Positions 1 through 6,157 are shown, counted from the stretch's first letter. The stretch: 7,770 nt of DNA from Thiotrichaceae bacterium (GCA_002746365.1 NVWZ01000007.1:123730-131499); one strand, 5' to 3'. Notes: a model not told the origin generated them from the sequence alone. Program-made: numbers and translations.

Positions 1-312
1 CTCATCACTGGTGGTCTAATGCTGCTCTACCCCGCAGATAGTATCGCAGGGGTGGGTTTACTGCTGGCTATTTATCTTTTGATGGATGCCTTCAGCAGCT
101 TCACGCTTGCACAGACAATCTACCCTGGTAAAGGCTGGGGCTGGATGAGCGTTAATGGTGTCACCTCAATTATACTGGCAGGGCTATTTTTAATCGGCTG
201 GCCAGAAACTTCGTTATGGCTGGTGGGCCTGTATGTGAGTATCAGCCTGGTATTTGACGGCTGGGCACTGCTCTTCGTCGGCTGGATCATACACAAAGAG
301 AAATCTGTATGA
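1..312 (+). CDS. HdeD-family (DUF308) membrane protein, 3' part
   Basis: This is the C-terminal ~103 codons of a gene that begins before the window; the reading frame is open from base 1, so the ATG at 19 is probably internal. The visible protein is almost entirely hydrophobic. It has three to four membrane segments, separated by a short polar loop around YPGKGWGWM, and ends in a charged tail (HKEKSV). The GWGW motif between helices, followed by a G-x-L-x-x-GWP turn and a repeated hydrophobic pair, is typical of the HdeD/DUF308 family. These are inner-membrane proteins, named for E. coli HdeD, which is linked to acid resistance at high cell density; their biochemical activity is not established. 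The stop codon overlaps the enolase start by 4 nt (ATGA), so the two genes are probably co-transcribed and translationally coupled. The family call is fairly secure; the physiological role is inferred from the family. Confidence 0.8.
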   Translation, partial: LITGGLMLLYPADSIAGVGLLLAIYLLMDAFSSFTLAQTIYPGKGWGWMSVNGVTSIILAGLFLIGWPETSLWLVGLYVSISLVFDGWALLFVGWIIHKEKSV

Positions 313-1619
313 CCCATTGTTTCAATATTCAATCCCTAATCGCCCGTGAGATACTTGATTCTCGTGGCAATCCCACTGTAGAAGTGGAATGCGAACTTCA
401 GGATGGTAGCTGTGCCCGTGCCGCAGTACCTTCAGGCGCATCAACCGGTAGCCGTGAAGCGGTGGAACTGCGTGATGGTGATAACACACGTTATCGCGGC
501 AAAGGTGTATTAAAGGCGGTGGCCAATGTCAATAACATCATCGCTCAAAAACTGCATGGCATGGATTGCCGCCAGCAAGCGCAGATTGATCAAATCATGA
601 TCGAACTCGATGGCAGCGAGAACAAAGCCAAATTAGGCGCCAATGCTATGTTAGGGGTTTCACTGGCGGTAGCGCGCGCTGCCGCTGCTGCCAGCAGATT
701 ACCACTGTATCAGTACCTCGGTGGACCAGGCGCCACGCGTCTGCCGGTACCCCACATGAACATCCTCAATGGCGGTGTTCATGCTCACTGGCAGGGGCCG
801 GACTTTCAGGAATTTATGATCGCTCCCTACGGCGCGGAAAATTTCAGTCAGGCGCTCGAATGGGGTAGCGAAATTTATCACGCCCTGCAATCACTGCTGG
901 AGCAAAAGGGTCTATCCGTTGGCGTTGGTGATGAAGGTGGATTTGCTCCGCAGGTACCTTCCAATGAAGAGCCTTTTGAATTGATTATGCAGGCGATTAA
1001 CAGCGCTGGTCTGAGGCCAGGACAGGATGTAGGCATTGCCTGCGATCCAGCCTCCAGCGAATTTTATGAAAACGGTCAATACCATTTACGTAGTGAGGGT
1101 CGAAAACTGGACTCTGCGGCAATAACTGCCTATTACGCGAAACTTATCGACAACTATCCACTGGTACTACTGGAAGATGGCATGGCACAGGACGACTGGG
1201 CGGGCTGGAAGATTCATTTTGCCGAACTAGGCGAGCGCATCGAACTGGTGGGCGATGATATATTCTGTACTAACCCGGCAATTATTGCCCGCGGTATCGA
1301 GGAAAATATCGCCAACGCCGTGCTCATCAAACTCAACCAGATCGGTACCTTAACAGAGACCATCGCCGCCACCCGCCTGGCTCGCAACCACGGCTGGGGG
1401 GCTTTTGTCTCGCACCGCTCGGGCGAGACGGTGGACAGCTTTATCGCCGACCTGACTGTAGCACTGGATACCGGTCATCTCAAAACCGGCGCGCCTGCAA
1501 GAGGTGAACGGGTAGAAAAATACAACCAGCTATTGCGCATTGAACAGCAGCTGGGCAAGGCGGCTGCTTACGCTGGCCGTGGTGCTTATGTACGTCAACC
1601 GCAGTGGCAAACATTATAA
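309..1619 (+). CDS. eno: Enolase (phosphopyruvate hydratase), divergent isozyme
   Basis: Enolase interconverts 2-phosphoglycerate and phosphoenolpyruvate in the cytoplasm, in glycolysis and gluconeogenesis. The 436-residue length is normal. The N-terminal domain contains DSRGNPTVE (17-25) and the mobile loop SGAST (42-46). The barrel keeps the expected catalytic set: H158, Q167/E168, E209 in VGDEGG, metal ligands D246, E289 and D316, K341 in LIKLNQIG, SHRSGET (368-374) and K392. The loop after H158 is unusual. Where most bacterial enolases read HADNNVDxQEFMI, this one reads HAHWQGPDFQEFMI, with one extra residue and different chemistry. This suggests a paralogous subfamily rather than the housekeeping copy usually found next to pyrG. 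The start overlaps the HdeD-like stop (ATGA), with a GAG Shine-Dalgarno element 8 nt upstream. Catalytic competence looks intact; the isozyme role is inference. Confidence 0.97.
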   Translation: MTHCFNIQSLIAREILDSRGNPTVEVECELQDGSCARAAVPSGASTGSREAVELRDGDNTRYRGKGVLKAVANVNNIIAQKLHGMDCRQQAQIDQIMIELDGSENKAKLGANAMLGVSLAVARAAAAASRLPLYQYLGGPGATRLPVPHMNILNGGVHAHWQGPDFQEFMIAPYGAENFSQALEWGSEIYHALQSLLEQKGLSVGVGDEGGFAPQVPSNEEPFELIMQAINSAGLRPGQDVGIACDPASSEFYENGQYHLRSEGRKLDSAAITAYYAKLIDNYPLVLLEDGMAQDDWAGWKIHFAELGERIELVGDDIFCTNPAIIARGIEENIANAVLIKLNQIGTLTETIAATRLARNHGWGAFVSHRSGETVDSFIADLTVALDTGHLKTGAPARGERVEKYNQLLRIEQQLGKAAAYAGRGAYVRQPQWQTL

Positions 1620-1631
1620 GACGAGATAACC

Positions 1632-2168
1632 ATGAGCAAACACACAAAAAATTTTATTGGCGCCGTATTTAACAATCCTGACGACGCCCAGACTCAGGTC
1701 GAGGCAATGATCCTTCAGGATTTCCCGATGGATCAGATCTCTATCCTGTACCATGCCGGTGGTCAGGGTGATGATTTTCTCGGCATCGCCTATACCAACG
1801 AAAAGGAACGTTTCAAAGTCTGGGGAACAAAGGGTGCCCTATGGGGATCATTGGCCGGACTAGTAGCAGGTGCCACCGGGCTATTTCTATTGCCGGGTAT
1901 TGGACCTGTATTTATCGCCGGGCCGCTGATTGACATCATCGTTGGTGCCGCAACAGGCGCAGGATTAATGAGTGCTGGCGTGGCGGCAACCCATTTGAGC
2001 ATCGCTCTGCGCCGTCTCGGCATTCCCGAAGACAAACTAGCGATACTTCATCAGGCAATTATGGATGACAAAATAGTGCTGTTAATGCACTGCGGTAATG
2101 ACGATCCAGCAATCTGGCAACAACGTTTGCTCTGGACAGGAGCAGACCCTGTTCTCATCATGCCCTGA
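1632..2168 (+). CDS. Glycine-rich membrane-hairpin protein, putative stress protein
   Basis: This is a 178-residue protein without an assignable function. Three parts are visible. An N-terminal soluble alpha/beta segment (about 8-60) contains FIGAVFNNPDDAQTQVEAM followed by DQISIL, a pattern resembling the small fold at the start of YflT/general-stress-protein-17M and DUF1269 proteins. A long glycine- and alanine-rich hydrophobic stretch (about 66-122) has small residues spaced as in glycine-zipper hairpins and probably inserts in or lies on the membrane. A C-terminal soluble part (123-178) contains DDKIVLLMHCG. The layout matches that of the DUF1269 gene 620 nt downstream, though sequence identity looks low. 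It begins 12 nt after the enolase stop with a weak GAG ribosome site, so it is probably the last gene of an hdeD-eno operon. Reality of the gene is likely; function is unknown. Confidence 0.8.
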   Translation: MSKHTKNFIGAVFNNPDDAQTQVEAMILQDFPMDQISILYHAGGQGDDFLGIAYTNEKERFKVWGTKGALWGSLAGLVAGATGLFLLPGIGPVFIAGPLIDIIVGAATGAGLMSAGVAATHLSIALRRLGIPEDKLAILHQAIMDDKIVLLMHCGNDDPAIWQQRLLWTGADPVLIMP

Positions 2169-2307
2169 GAAAAAATTACGGACGAACTTTCAAGCAATTC
2201 AGTATAAAAATTTGTATAAGCGATAGGAAGAACTAATAAATATACAACCGGTACAATGTTTATGTATTCGACACAATGACCAGCCACATTACCTGTTAAC
2301 CAATTCT

Positions 2308-2314
2308 AAAGGGG
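2308..2314 (+). promoter_or_regulatory. Strong ribosome binding site of the uspA-like gene
   Basis: AAAGGGG lies 6 nt before the ATG at 2321. It is the strongest Shine-Dalgarno element on the plus strand of this window and fixes the start of the universal stress protein. The 152-nt gap before the gene probably contains its own promoter. A TACAAT hexamer at 2252-2257 resembles a -10 box but has no convincing -35 partner. Confidence 0.6.
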
Positions 2315-2320
2315 TTTGCC

Positions 2321-2761
2321 ATGAACAACTATAAATACATTCTGTTAGCGACTGATTTTTCTAAACCAGCCAGGGCTGCTGCGCAAAGAGCGGCTAAATT
2401 GGCAAGCTGCTTTAATGCCAGGCTCTGCCTGCTTCATGTGGTAGACCATTTTCCTGAGGATATTCCGAATGAATGGATAGCACCGGAAAATCAAAATCCT
2501 GCGGTTTATTTGTCAGAACGTTCGATAAAAGCACTTGAACAGCTTAGCTCACAACTTGAGCATGACAATATTGAAACTCACACTATACTCAGCGAGCATT
2601 CCGCGGCTCATGAAATAACACAATACGCCACACAGAACAAAGTGGATCTCATTGTCATCGGTCACCATGGCCACCACGGTATTAGCAACGTAGCAGGATC
2701 AACCAGTAGTGCTGTAGTGCATCGCGCTGAATGTGACACGCTGTCAGTCCAGTCCTTTTGA
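2321..2761 (+). CDS. Universal stress protein, UspA family
   Basis: This 146-residue single-domain Usp protein has the usual length and would be a cytoplasmic dimer. The first strand YKYILLATDFS (4-14) contains the acidic residue D12 that contacts adenine nucleotide in ATP-binding members. LCLLHVVD (35-42) is the second strand. The C-terminal nucleotide loop reads VIGHHGHHGISNVAGSTS: G114-x2-G117-x8-G126-S127, which fits the ATP-binding class (G-2x-G-8/9x-G-S/T) rather than the non-binding UspA type. The histidine-rich form GHHGHHG is unusual; GSHGRHG is more common. Family members are induced by starvation, oxygen limitation and other growth arrest, but their molecular activity varies. The gene faces the DUF1269 gene with a 25-nt gap and sits between glycolytic genes. 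ATP binding is inferred from the motif. Confidence 0.93.
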   Translation: MNNYKYILLATDFSKPARAAAQRAAKLASCFNARLCLLHVVDHFPEDIPNEWIAPENQNPAVYLSERSIKALEQLSSQLEHDNIETHTILSEHSAAHEITQYATQNKVDLIVIGHHGHHGISNVAGSTSSAVVHRAECDTLSVQSF

Positions 2762-2786
2762 CTGCGTACGTACCTCTTTTACGCCC

Positions 2787-3296
2787 TTATGGAAAGGCAG
2801 GAATGTGTGGCTCAGTACCCTCGAAGTCAGCCTCAGGATGATGTTTTTTAACCAGTGTTTTTATTTCATCAATACGATCTTTGGGTATATCAATCAGCAT
2901 CAAAATTTCACCCTGTTCAATAGCTGATTGAAATTTTTTAACCTGCGAATTGCCTACATCGAGACCAATCATACCGCCAAGCCAGGCACCCATTCCAGCA
3001 CCCACCAGACCCATAGCCAGCAACGCGCCACCAGCAATAACAAAACCAGGCATGGCGAGTGCTACCAGTCCGAACAGCACACCCGTTGCACCACCAAGCG
3101 CAACGCCACGCTCTACTGCAGGTATAAAATCACTTTTCTGTAGTAGCGAGGCCTCCGGTAAGTCACCCAATTTGATACTATCCGCGGCGATGACATGAAG
3201 ATAGCGTTCTTCAACATGAGTCAAAAGTAACTCGTCGACCACTTTATGTGCAGTCTCCACATTTGGTAAAAGAAAATATAAACGTTTCATACTCAT
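2787..3296 (-). CDS. DUF1269 family protein with glycine-zipper membrane hairpin
   Basis: A 169-residue protein of a widespread proteobacterial family of unknown function. The N-terminus MKRLYFLLPNVETAHKVVDE (3-22) and the following RYLHVIA form an alpha/beta unit typical of DUF1269. Residues 64-112 are a glycine/alanine/leucine-rich hydrophobic hairpin (GGATGVLFGLVAL, then GAGMGAWLGGMIGLDVG). The C-terminal part contains QGEILMLIDIP (128-138) and ends with a polar tail. An AGGGG ribosome site 6 nt ahead of the first of two nearby ATGs (MSM) favours the start at 3296 over 3290. Members often occur beside universal stress and other stress genes, as here, and the gene converges on the uspA-like gene. 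The family call is confident; whether it is membrane-embedded and what it does are not shown by the sequence. Confidence 0.88.
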   Translation of the reverse strand: MSMKRLYFLLPNVETAHKVVDELLLTHVEERYLHVIAADSIKLGDLPEASLLQKSDFIPAVERGVALGGATGVLFGLVALAMPGFVIAGGALLAMGLVGAGMGAWLGGMIGLDVGNSQVKKFQSAIEQGEILMLIDIPKDRIDEIKTLVKKHHPEADFEGTEPHIPAFP

Positions 3297-3302
3297 TAAA
3301 TT

Positions 3303-3307
3303 CCCCT
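3303..3307 (-). promoter_or_regulatory. Ribosome binding site deciding the DUF1269 start
   Basis: On the minus strand this reads AGGGG and stands 6 nt from the ATG at 3296 and 12 nt from the in-frame ATG at 3290. The spacing supports the upstream start. Confidence 0.6.
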
Positions 3308-3412
3308 ATAAAAAATTAACAAAAAAAATCGAATCGAGCCATTTCAAATAGACTCATATACCCTCCATTAGGCGATTCGTACACAGCATATTCTACAAAG
3401 GTTTTAATACTT

Positions 3413-3433
3413 ACACTATCACTCAGGTGACAG
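3413..3433 (+). repeat. Imperfect direct repeat, copy 1
   Basis: This 21-nt element shares 16 of 21 bases with 3536-3556; both contain the core TCACTCA followed by GT and CAG. Copy 1 itself contains the short inverted pair TCAC (3419-3422) and GTGA (3427-3430). The distance between copies is 123 nt start to start. It could be a regulator-binding site, but a chance match in AT-rich DNA is possible. Confidence 0.35.
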
Positions 3434-3515
3434 TTACATTCATAAAATTAGTCAATGAATTCCTCTCAAGTAAACGCAGCATCCTTAATTAAAATAATTC
3501 AGGTCTCCTACTTAT

Positions 3516-3528
3516 ATTAACGGTTAAT
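3516..3528. repeat. Perfect 13-nt palindrome, possible operator
   Basis: ATTAAC and GTTAAT flank a single central G. The site is 80-92 nt before the YvlD-like start codon and 8 nt before direct-repeat copy 2, a plausible position for a regulator-binding site near the promoter. No matching regulator family is recognised. Confidence 0.35.
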
Positions 3529-3535
3529 CATATCC

Positions 3536-3556
3536 AAACTGTCACTCAAGTTGCAG
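3536..3556 (+). repeat. Imperfect direct repeat, copy 2
   Basis: This is the second copy of the 21-nt element at 3413-3433, with five mismatches. It lies 52 nt before the YvlD-like start codon and may overlap its promoter or 5' leader. Confidence 0.35.
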
Positions 3557-3595
3557 CATACTAAAAAAAATAAGTTCACAATCTTACGCAAACGT

Positions 3596-3600
3596 GAGGA
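3596..3600 (+). promoter_or_regulatory. Ribosome binding site deciding the YvlD-like start
   Basis: GAGGA lies 7 nt before the ATG at 3608. The same frame is open further upstream to a possible TTG at 3551, but that start has no Shine-Dalgarno element and would add a lysine-rich 19-residue leader not expected in the family. The ATG at 3608 is therefore preferred. Confidence 0.65.
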
Positions 3601-3607
3601 TTTAATT

Positions 3608-4012
3608 ATGTTATTCGGATTACTACTAATCTGGTTAATTACTGCGGTAGGTCTGTGGCTGGTAACGCTACTGGTATCAGGTGTGCGCACCCAGTCAACA
3701 GTTGACCTGCTATTAGCTGCTCTGGTACTAGGTCTCATTAATGCGCTTATCCGCCCCGTGTTGTGGATATTGACGATGCCGCTAACAGTAGTGACCTTTG
3801 GTCTGTTTGCGTTGCTCATCAATGCCTTGATGATAAAAATCACTGCGGCAGTAGTGCCCGGCTTTGAAGTCGACAGTTTTGGTGATGCGCTGCTGGCCGC
3901 AGTGATTATGGCCCTGCTGGCTATTGCCGGTTTTATTTATGTACAGTGGTTTTTATTTGATGCCGTTTTCTGGGTGCAGATGGGACCCGCTCATCCTCTA
4001 TTTGGTTTTTAA
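3608..4012 (+). CDS. YvlD / phage-holin-4 family integral membrane protein
   Basis: From the preferred ATG the protein has 134 residues, with about four membrane segments: roughly 2-23, 30-54, 56-84 and 92-118. The central block NALIRPVLWILTMPLTVVTF followed by GLFALLINALM and a VPGFEVDSFGDALLAA segment is the hallmark of the YvlD/Phage_holin_4_2 family. Despite that family name, these are mostly chromosomal proteins of unknown function; Bacillus YvlD belongs to a cell-envelope stress operon. Nothing else phage-like is present nearby, so a lysis role is unlikely. Its position between stress genes fits an envelope-stress role, which is inference. The stop codon is immediately followed by the acetate kinase relic (TAATTGATG). 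Confidence 0.85.
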   Translation: MLFGLLLIWLITAVGLWLVTLLVSGVRTQSTVDLLLAALVLGLINALIRPVLWILTMPLTVVTFGLFALLINALMIKITAAVVPGFEVDSFGDALLAAVIMALLAIAGFIYVQWFLFDAVFWVQMGPAHPLFGF

Positions 4013-4015
4013 TTG

Positions 4016-4240
4016 ATGTTACAAACACCATCTGATCCGGCTCTATTGATTATTAATAGCAGCTCGTCGAGCCTGAAGTTTTTAGTGATGGTGATGAATG
4101 CGAAACAGGACAATCTAAGTCAAACCCCAGAACAAAATTTATACCGAGGTCAAATAGATTCGATAGTGTGTTCTTGCATCACTATTGGCCTGATATTACA
4201 AAACAAAATTAACGCACGCTGTCATAGAAAAAAGTTATAA
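4016..4240 (+). pseudogene. ackA: Acetate kinase N-terminal remnant
   Basis: The frame encodes 74 residues. The first ~48 read like the start of acetate kinase: ALLIINSSSSSLKFLVM corresponds to the family's first phosphate-binding strand and loop (usually N-[CAS]-G-SSSLKF), and LYRGQIDSI matches the later GxIEGIG strand. Similarity stops at about 4158, after which the translation (CSCITIGLILQ onward) resembles nothing in the family. Intact acetate kinase is about 400 residues, so nearly 90% is missing, including the catalytic core. The conserved glycine of the loop is replaced by serine (S16), and the start has no clear ribosome site. I searched the sequence up to the aldolase start for the C-terminal half in other frames and saw none. 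Acetate kinase makes ATP from acetyl phosphate; this copy cannot. A transcribed microprotein is a remote alternative. Confidence 0.75.
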
Positions 4241-4309
4241 ATTATCTACTGCGACAGAAAACATTGTGACAAAAACATTATCGCTTCACGTATCAATAAC
4301 CACCCAATT

Positions 4310-4313
4310 GGAG
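4310..4313 (+). promoter_or_regulatory. Ribosome binding site of the aldolase gene
   Basis: GGAG lies 7 nt before the ATG at 4321 and supports that start. The 80 nt between the acetate kinase relic and the aldolase are AT-rich and may contain a promoter, but no clear -35/-10 pair was found. Confidence 0.55.
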
Positions 4314-4320
4314 AACCAAG

Positions 4321-5340
4321 ATGGAATATTCAACTGAACTAGAGTCAACAATTAACGACATGGTGCAAAAAGGTCGTGGCATTCTCGCCGCCGATGAAAG
4401 CGCGCCCACTATCGCAAAACGTTTCGACGCGATAAGTGTGCAATCAACTGAAGAAAGCAGGCGCAGCTGGCGAGACCTGTTGATAACAACACCCGGTCTG
4501 GGTGAATACATCAGCGGTATTATTTTATTTGAAGAAACGCTGACACAAAATACCGATGCTGGAAAAACCATACAGGAAGCTGCCTGGGCGCAAAAAATTG
4601 TTCCCGGCATTAAAGTCGACAAAGGTACAATTCCGCTGGCACTGTCACCTGGTGATCTGATTACACAGGGGCTAGATGGACTGGCCGAGCGCTTACGCGA
4701 TTACAAACAACAAGGCGCGCGTTTTGCCAAATGGCGTGAAGTATATAATATCGACAAACATACCCCCACAAAACACGGCATCGAAGCCAACGCCGAAATG
4801 CTGGCGCGGTATGCAGCAGTGTGTCAGGCAGAAGGCATAGTGCCAATAGTGGAACCGGAAGTATTAATGGATGGCGACCACGATATTGTTCACCACGCCG
4901 AGGTCACTGAAGCAGTGCAACATGCGGTGTTCGATGCCTTACATCGTCATCACGTAACACTCGAACTGATGATTCTTAAACCCAACATGGTTCTGCCCGG
5001 CAAAGATTGCCGCCGCGCAGAGCCAGACGAAGTCGCTGAAGCAACGCTGAAAATACTTCGCCGCACCGTTCCAGTAGCCGTACCGAGCATCAATTTTCTT
5101 TCCGGTGGTCAGGGCCCCGAGGAAGCAACGGCTAACCTGAATGCATTAAACCAGCAAGCACCAGATGCCCCCTGGAAGCTGAGTATTTCTTATGGTCGCG
5201 CGCTACAACAAACCGCTTTACAGGCATGGCAGGGCAAAACTGAAAACATATCAGCTGCACAGCAGGCGTTGCTCAAACGCGCACGACTGAATCATTCAGC
5301 CATGTTTGGGGGGTATAAGATGGCGATGGAAAACAGTTAG
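4321..5340 (+). CDS. Class I fructose-1,6-bisphosphate aldolase
   Basis: This Schiff-base aldolase cleaves fructose 1,6-bisphosphate to dihydroxyacetone phosphate and glyceraldehyde 3-phosphate, or catalyses the reverse, in the cytoplasm. The 339-residue length fits the eukaryote-like class I family. Visible active-site elements are GILAADES (20-27, D25), GIKVDKGT (96-103, K98), AKWR (136-139, K137), VEPEVL (177-182, E178 and E180), the Schiff-base lysine K220 in LKPNMV, the phosphate-binding LSGGQ (260-264) and YGRAL (291-295, R293). All expected residues are present, so it should be active and independent of divalent metal, unlike the class II enzyme common in proteobacteria. It follows an acetate kinase relic in a stress-gene island that also carries an enolase. 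It converges on lolD across a 126-nt gap with no obvious terminator. Confidence 0.97.
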   Translation: MEYSTELESTINDMVQKGRGILAADESAPTIAKRFDAISVQSTEESRRSWRDLLITTPGLGEYISGIILFEETLTQNTDAGKTIQEAAWAQKIVPGIKVDKGTIPLALSPGDLITQGLDGLAERLRDYKQQGARFAKWREVYNIDKHTPTKHGIEANAEMLARYAAVCQAEGIVPIVEPEVLMDGDHDIVHHAEVTEAVQHAVFDALHRHHVTLELMILKPNMVLPGKDCRRAEPDEVAEATLKILRRTVPVAVPSINFLSGGQGPEEATANLNALNQQAPDAPWKLSISYGRALQQTALQAWQGKTENISAAQQALLKRARLNHSAMFGGYKMAMENS

Positions 5341-5466
5341 TCGGAATTAAGCGTAACCCCTTTGCTTTTTCAGTCGTGAAAAAACATTCGAGGTTGTCTC
5401 CTGAGTTGTTCTACAACTTATTAAGGGCACCTCTATAGGATGAACGGCTGTTATGAGTAGTGACTT
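5341..5466. other. Convergent intergenic region between aldolase and lolD
   Basis: Both neighbours end here, so transcription must stop in both directions, yet no GC-rich hairpin with a T-run is present. Two weak inverted repeats are visible: TTTTTCA/TGAAAAA (5366-5383, loop GTCG) and AGTTGT/ACAACT (5404-5418, loop TCT). The first could act as a weak AT-only bidirectional hairpin, but it is not a convincing terminator. Confidence 0.4.
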
Positions 5467-6138
5467 TTAGTACTTACTCAAAACACCATCTTCAAGCGTA
5501 TAAACCGTATCCATTAGTTCCGCTATTTTTAGATCGTGGGTAACGATAACCAATGAAGTGTGGTATTCCTTGTTTAGATTTATAATTAAATCTATCGCCT
5601 GCTCGGCATTTTTTCTATCCAGGTTACCCGTGGGTTCGTCGGCGAAGATACAATCTGGCTGATGGATTAATGCTCGAGCAATGGCAGCGCGTTGGCGCTC
5701 ACCGCCAGATAACTCACCTGGTTTATGGTGGATTCGCTTAGCCAGACCTACATCACTTAATACTTTTTCAGCTTTTTGTTTTATAGCCTCTACCGAGCCA
5801 CCTTTAATTAACAAAGGCATGGCTACATTTTCCAGGGCAGTAAACTCAGGTAACAGGTGATGAAATTGATAGATAAAACCAAAGTGCTGATTTCTTAATA
5901 TACAGCGCTTTTTTTCAGTCAGTTTGTGTACATCGGCATCATTCAAAAAAACATGTCCGCTCGTTGGTTTATCTAAGCCGCCGAGTATATTTAAAAGTGT
6001 TGTTTTTCCAGAGCCTGATGTACCTATTATGGCTGATGTTTCGCCACGATCTAATGAGAAGCTAATATTATTCAATACATGCAACTCTTTACGCATGCCA
6101 TCGTTAAAATCTTTTGCGATATTTTCTGCTCTTAACAT
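5467..6138 (-). CDS. lolD: Lipoprotein-releasing ABC transporter ATPase LolD
   Basis: LolD powers extraction of outer-membrane lipoproteins from the inner membrane and their transfer to the periplasmic chaperone LolA. The 223-residue protein shows Walker A GTSGSGKT (39-46), the Q-loop in FIYQFHHLLPEFTALENVAMP (Q91), the signature LSGGERQR (143-150), Walker B CIFADEPTGNLD (163-174, catalytic E168) and the H-loop histidine H201. The FHHLLPEF segment after the Q-loop is characteristic of LolD among MacB/FtsE-like ATPases. It begins 19 nt after the permease stop, with only a weak GAG ribosome element, so translation probably depends on the upstream gene. It is the last gene of the operon in this window; no lolE follows, as it would in E. 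coli. Confidence 0.95.
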   Translation of the reverse strand: MLRAENIAKDFNDGMRKELHVLNNISFSLDRGETSAIIGTSGSGKTTLLNILGGLDKPTSGHVFLNDADVHKLTEKKRCILRNQHFGFIYQFHHLLPEFTALENVAMPLLIKGGSVEAIKQKAEKVLSDVGLAKRIHHKPGELSGGERQRAAIARALIHQPDCIFADEPTGNLDRKNAEQAIDLIINLNKEYHTSLVIVTHDLKIAELMDTVYTLEDGVLSKY

Positions 6139-6157
6139 TTTTTACTCGTTGCCCGGA

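Larger units (their letters stand above)
3297..3607. other. AT-rich divergent intergenic region
   Basis: About 310 nt separate the DUF1269 gene (minus) from the YvlD-like gene (plus), so promoters for both must lie here or close by. No coding frame of convincing composition, no tRNA and no GC-rich hairpin with a T-run was seen. It holds a 21-nt imperfect direct repeat (3413-3433 and 3536-3556) and a perfect 13-nt palindrome (3516-3528), both listed separately. I could not identify a confident -35/-10 pair in either direction. Confidence 0.6.

Noticed and set aside
120..332. Minus-strand open frame opposite the HdeD-like gene
   Set aside because: It lies antisense to a recognised membrane protein gene and resembles no family.
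2764..2784. Inverted repeat GCGTA/TACGC between the convergent uspA and DUF1269 genes as a terminator
   Set aside because: The stem is only 5 bp with an 11-nt loop and no T-run follows on either strand.
2928..3198. Plus-strand open frames of 71 and 82 codons within the DUF1269 region
   Set aside because: They are antisense to a gene with clear family similarity and a good ribosome site, and their proline/threonine/serine-rich translations look like frame shadows of a glycine/alanine-rich protein.
3551..3607. Longer N-terminus for the YvlD-like protein starting at TTG 3551
   Set aside because: No ribosome site precedes it, and the family normally begins directly with the first membrane helix, as from the ATG at 3608, which has GAGGA upstream.
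3608..4012. Phage origin suggested by the holin family name
   Set aside because: No lysin, structural, integrase or other phage gene is nearby; the family is mainly chromosomal and stress-associated.
4160..4320. C-terminal half of acetate kinase in another frame (simple frameshift)
   Set aside because: Reading the other frames up to the aldolase start gave stops and no recognisable acetate kinase motifs, so deletion fits better than frameshift.
5366..5383. TTTTTCA/TGAAAAA hairpin after the aldolase as an intrinsic terminator
   Set aside because: The stem is almost all A-T and lacks a GC-rich core, so it is listed only as a weak possibility.
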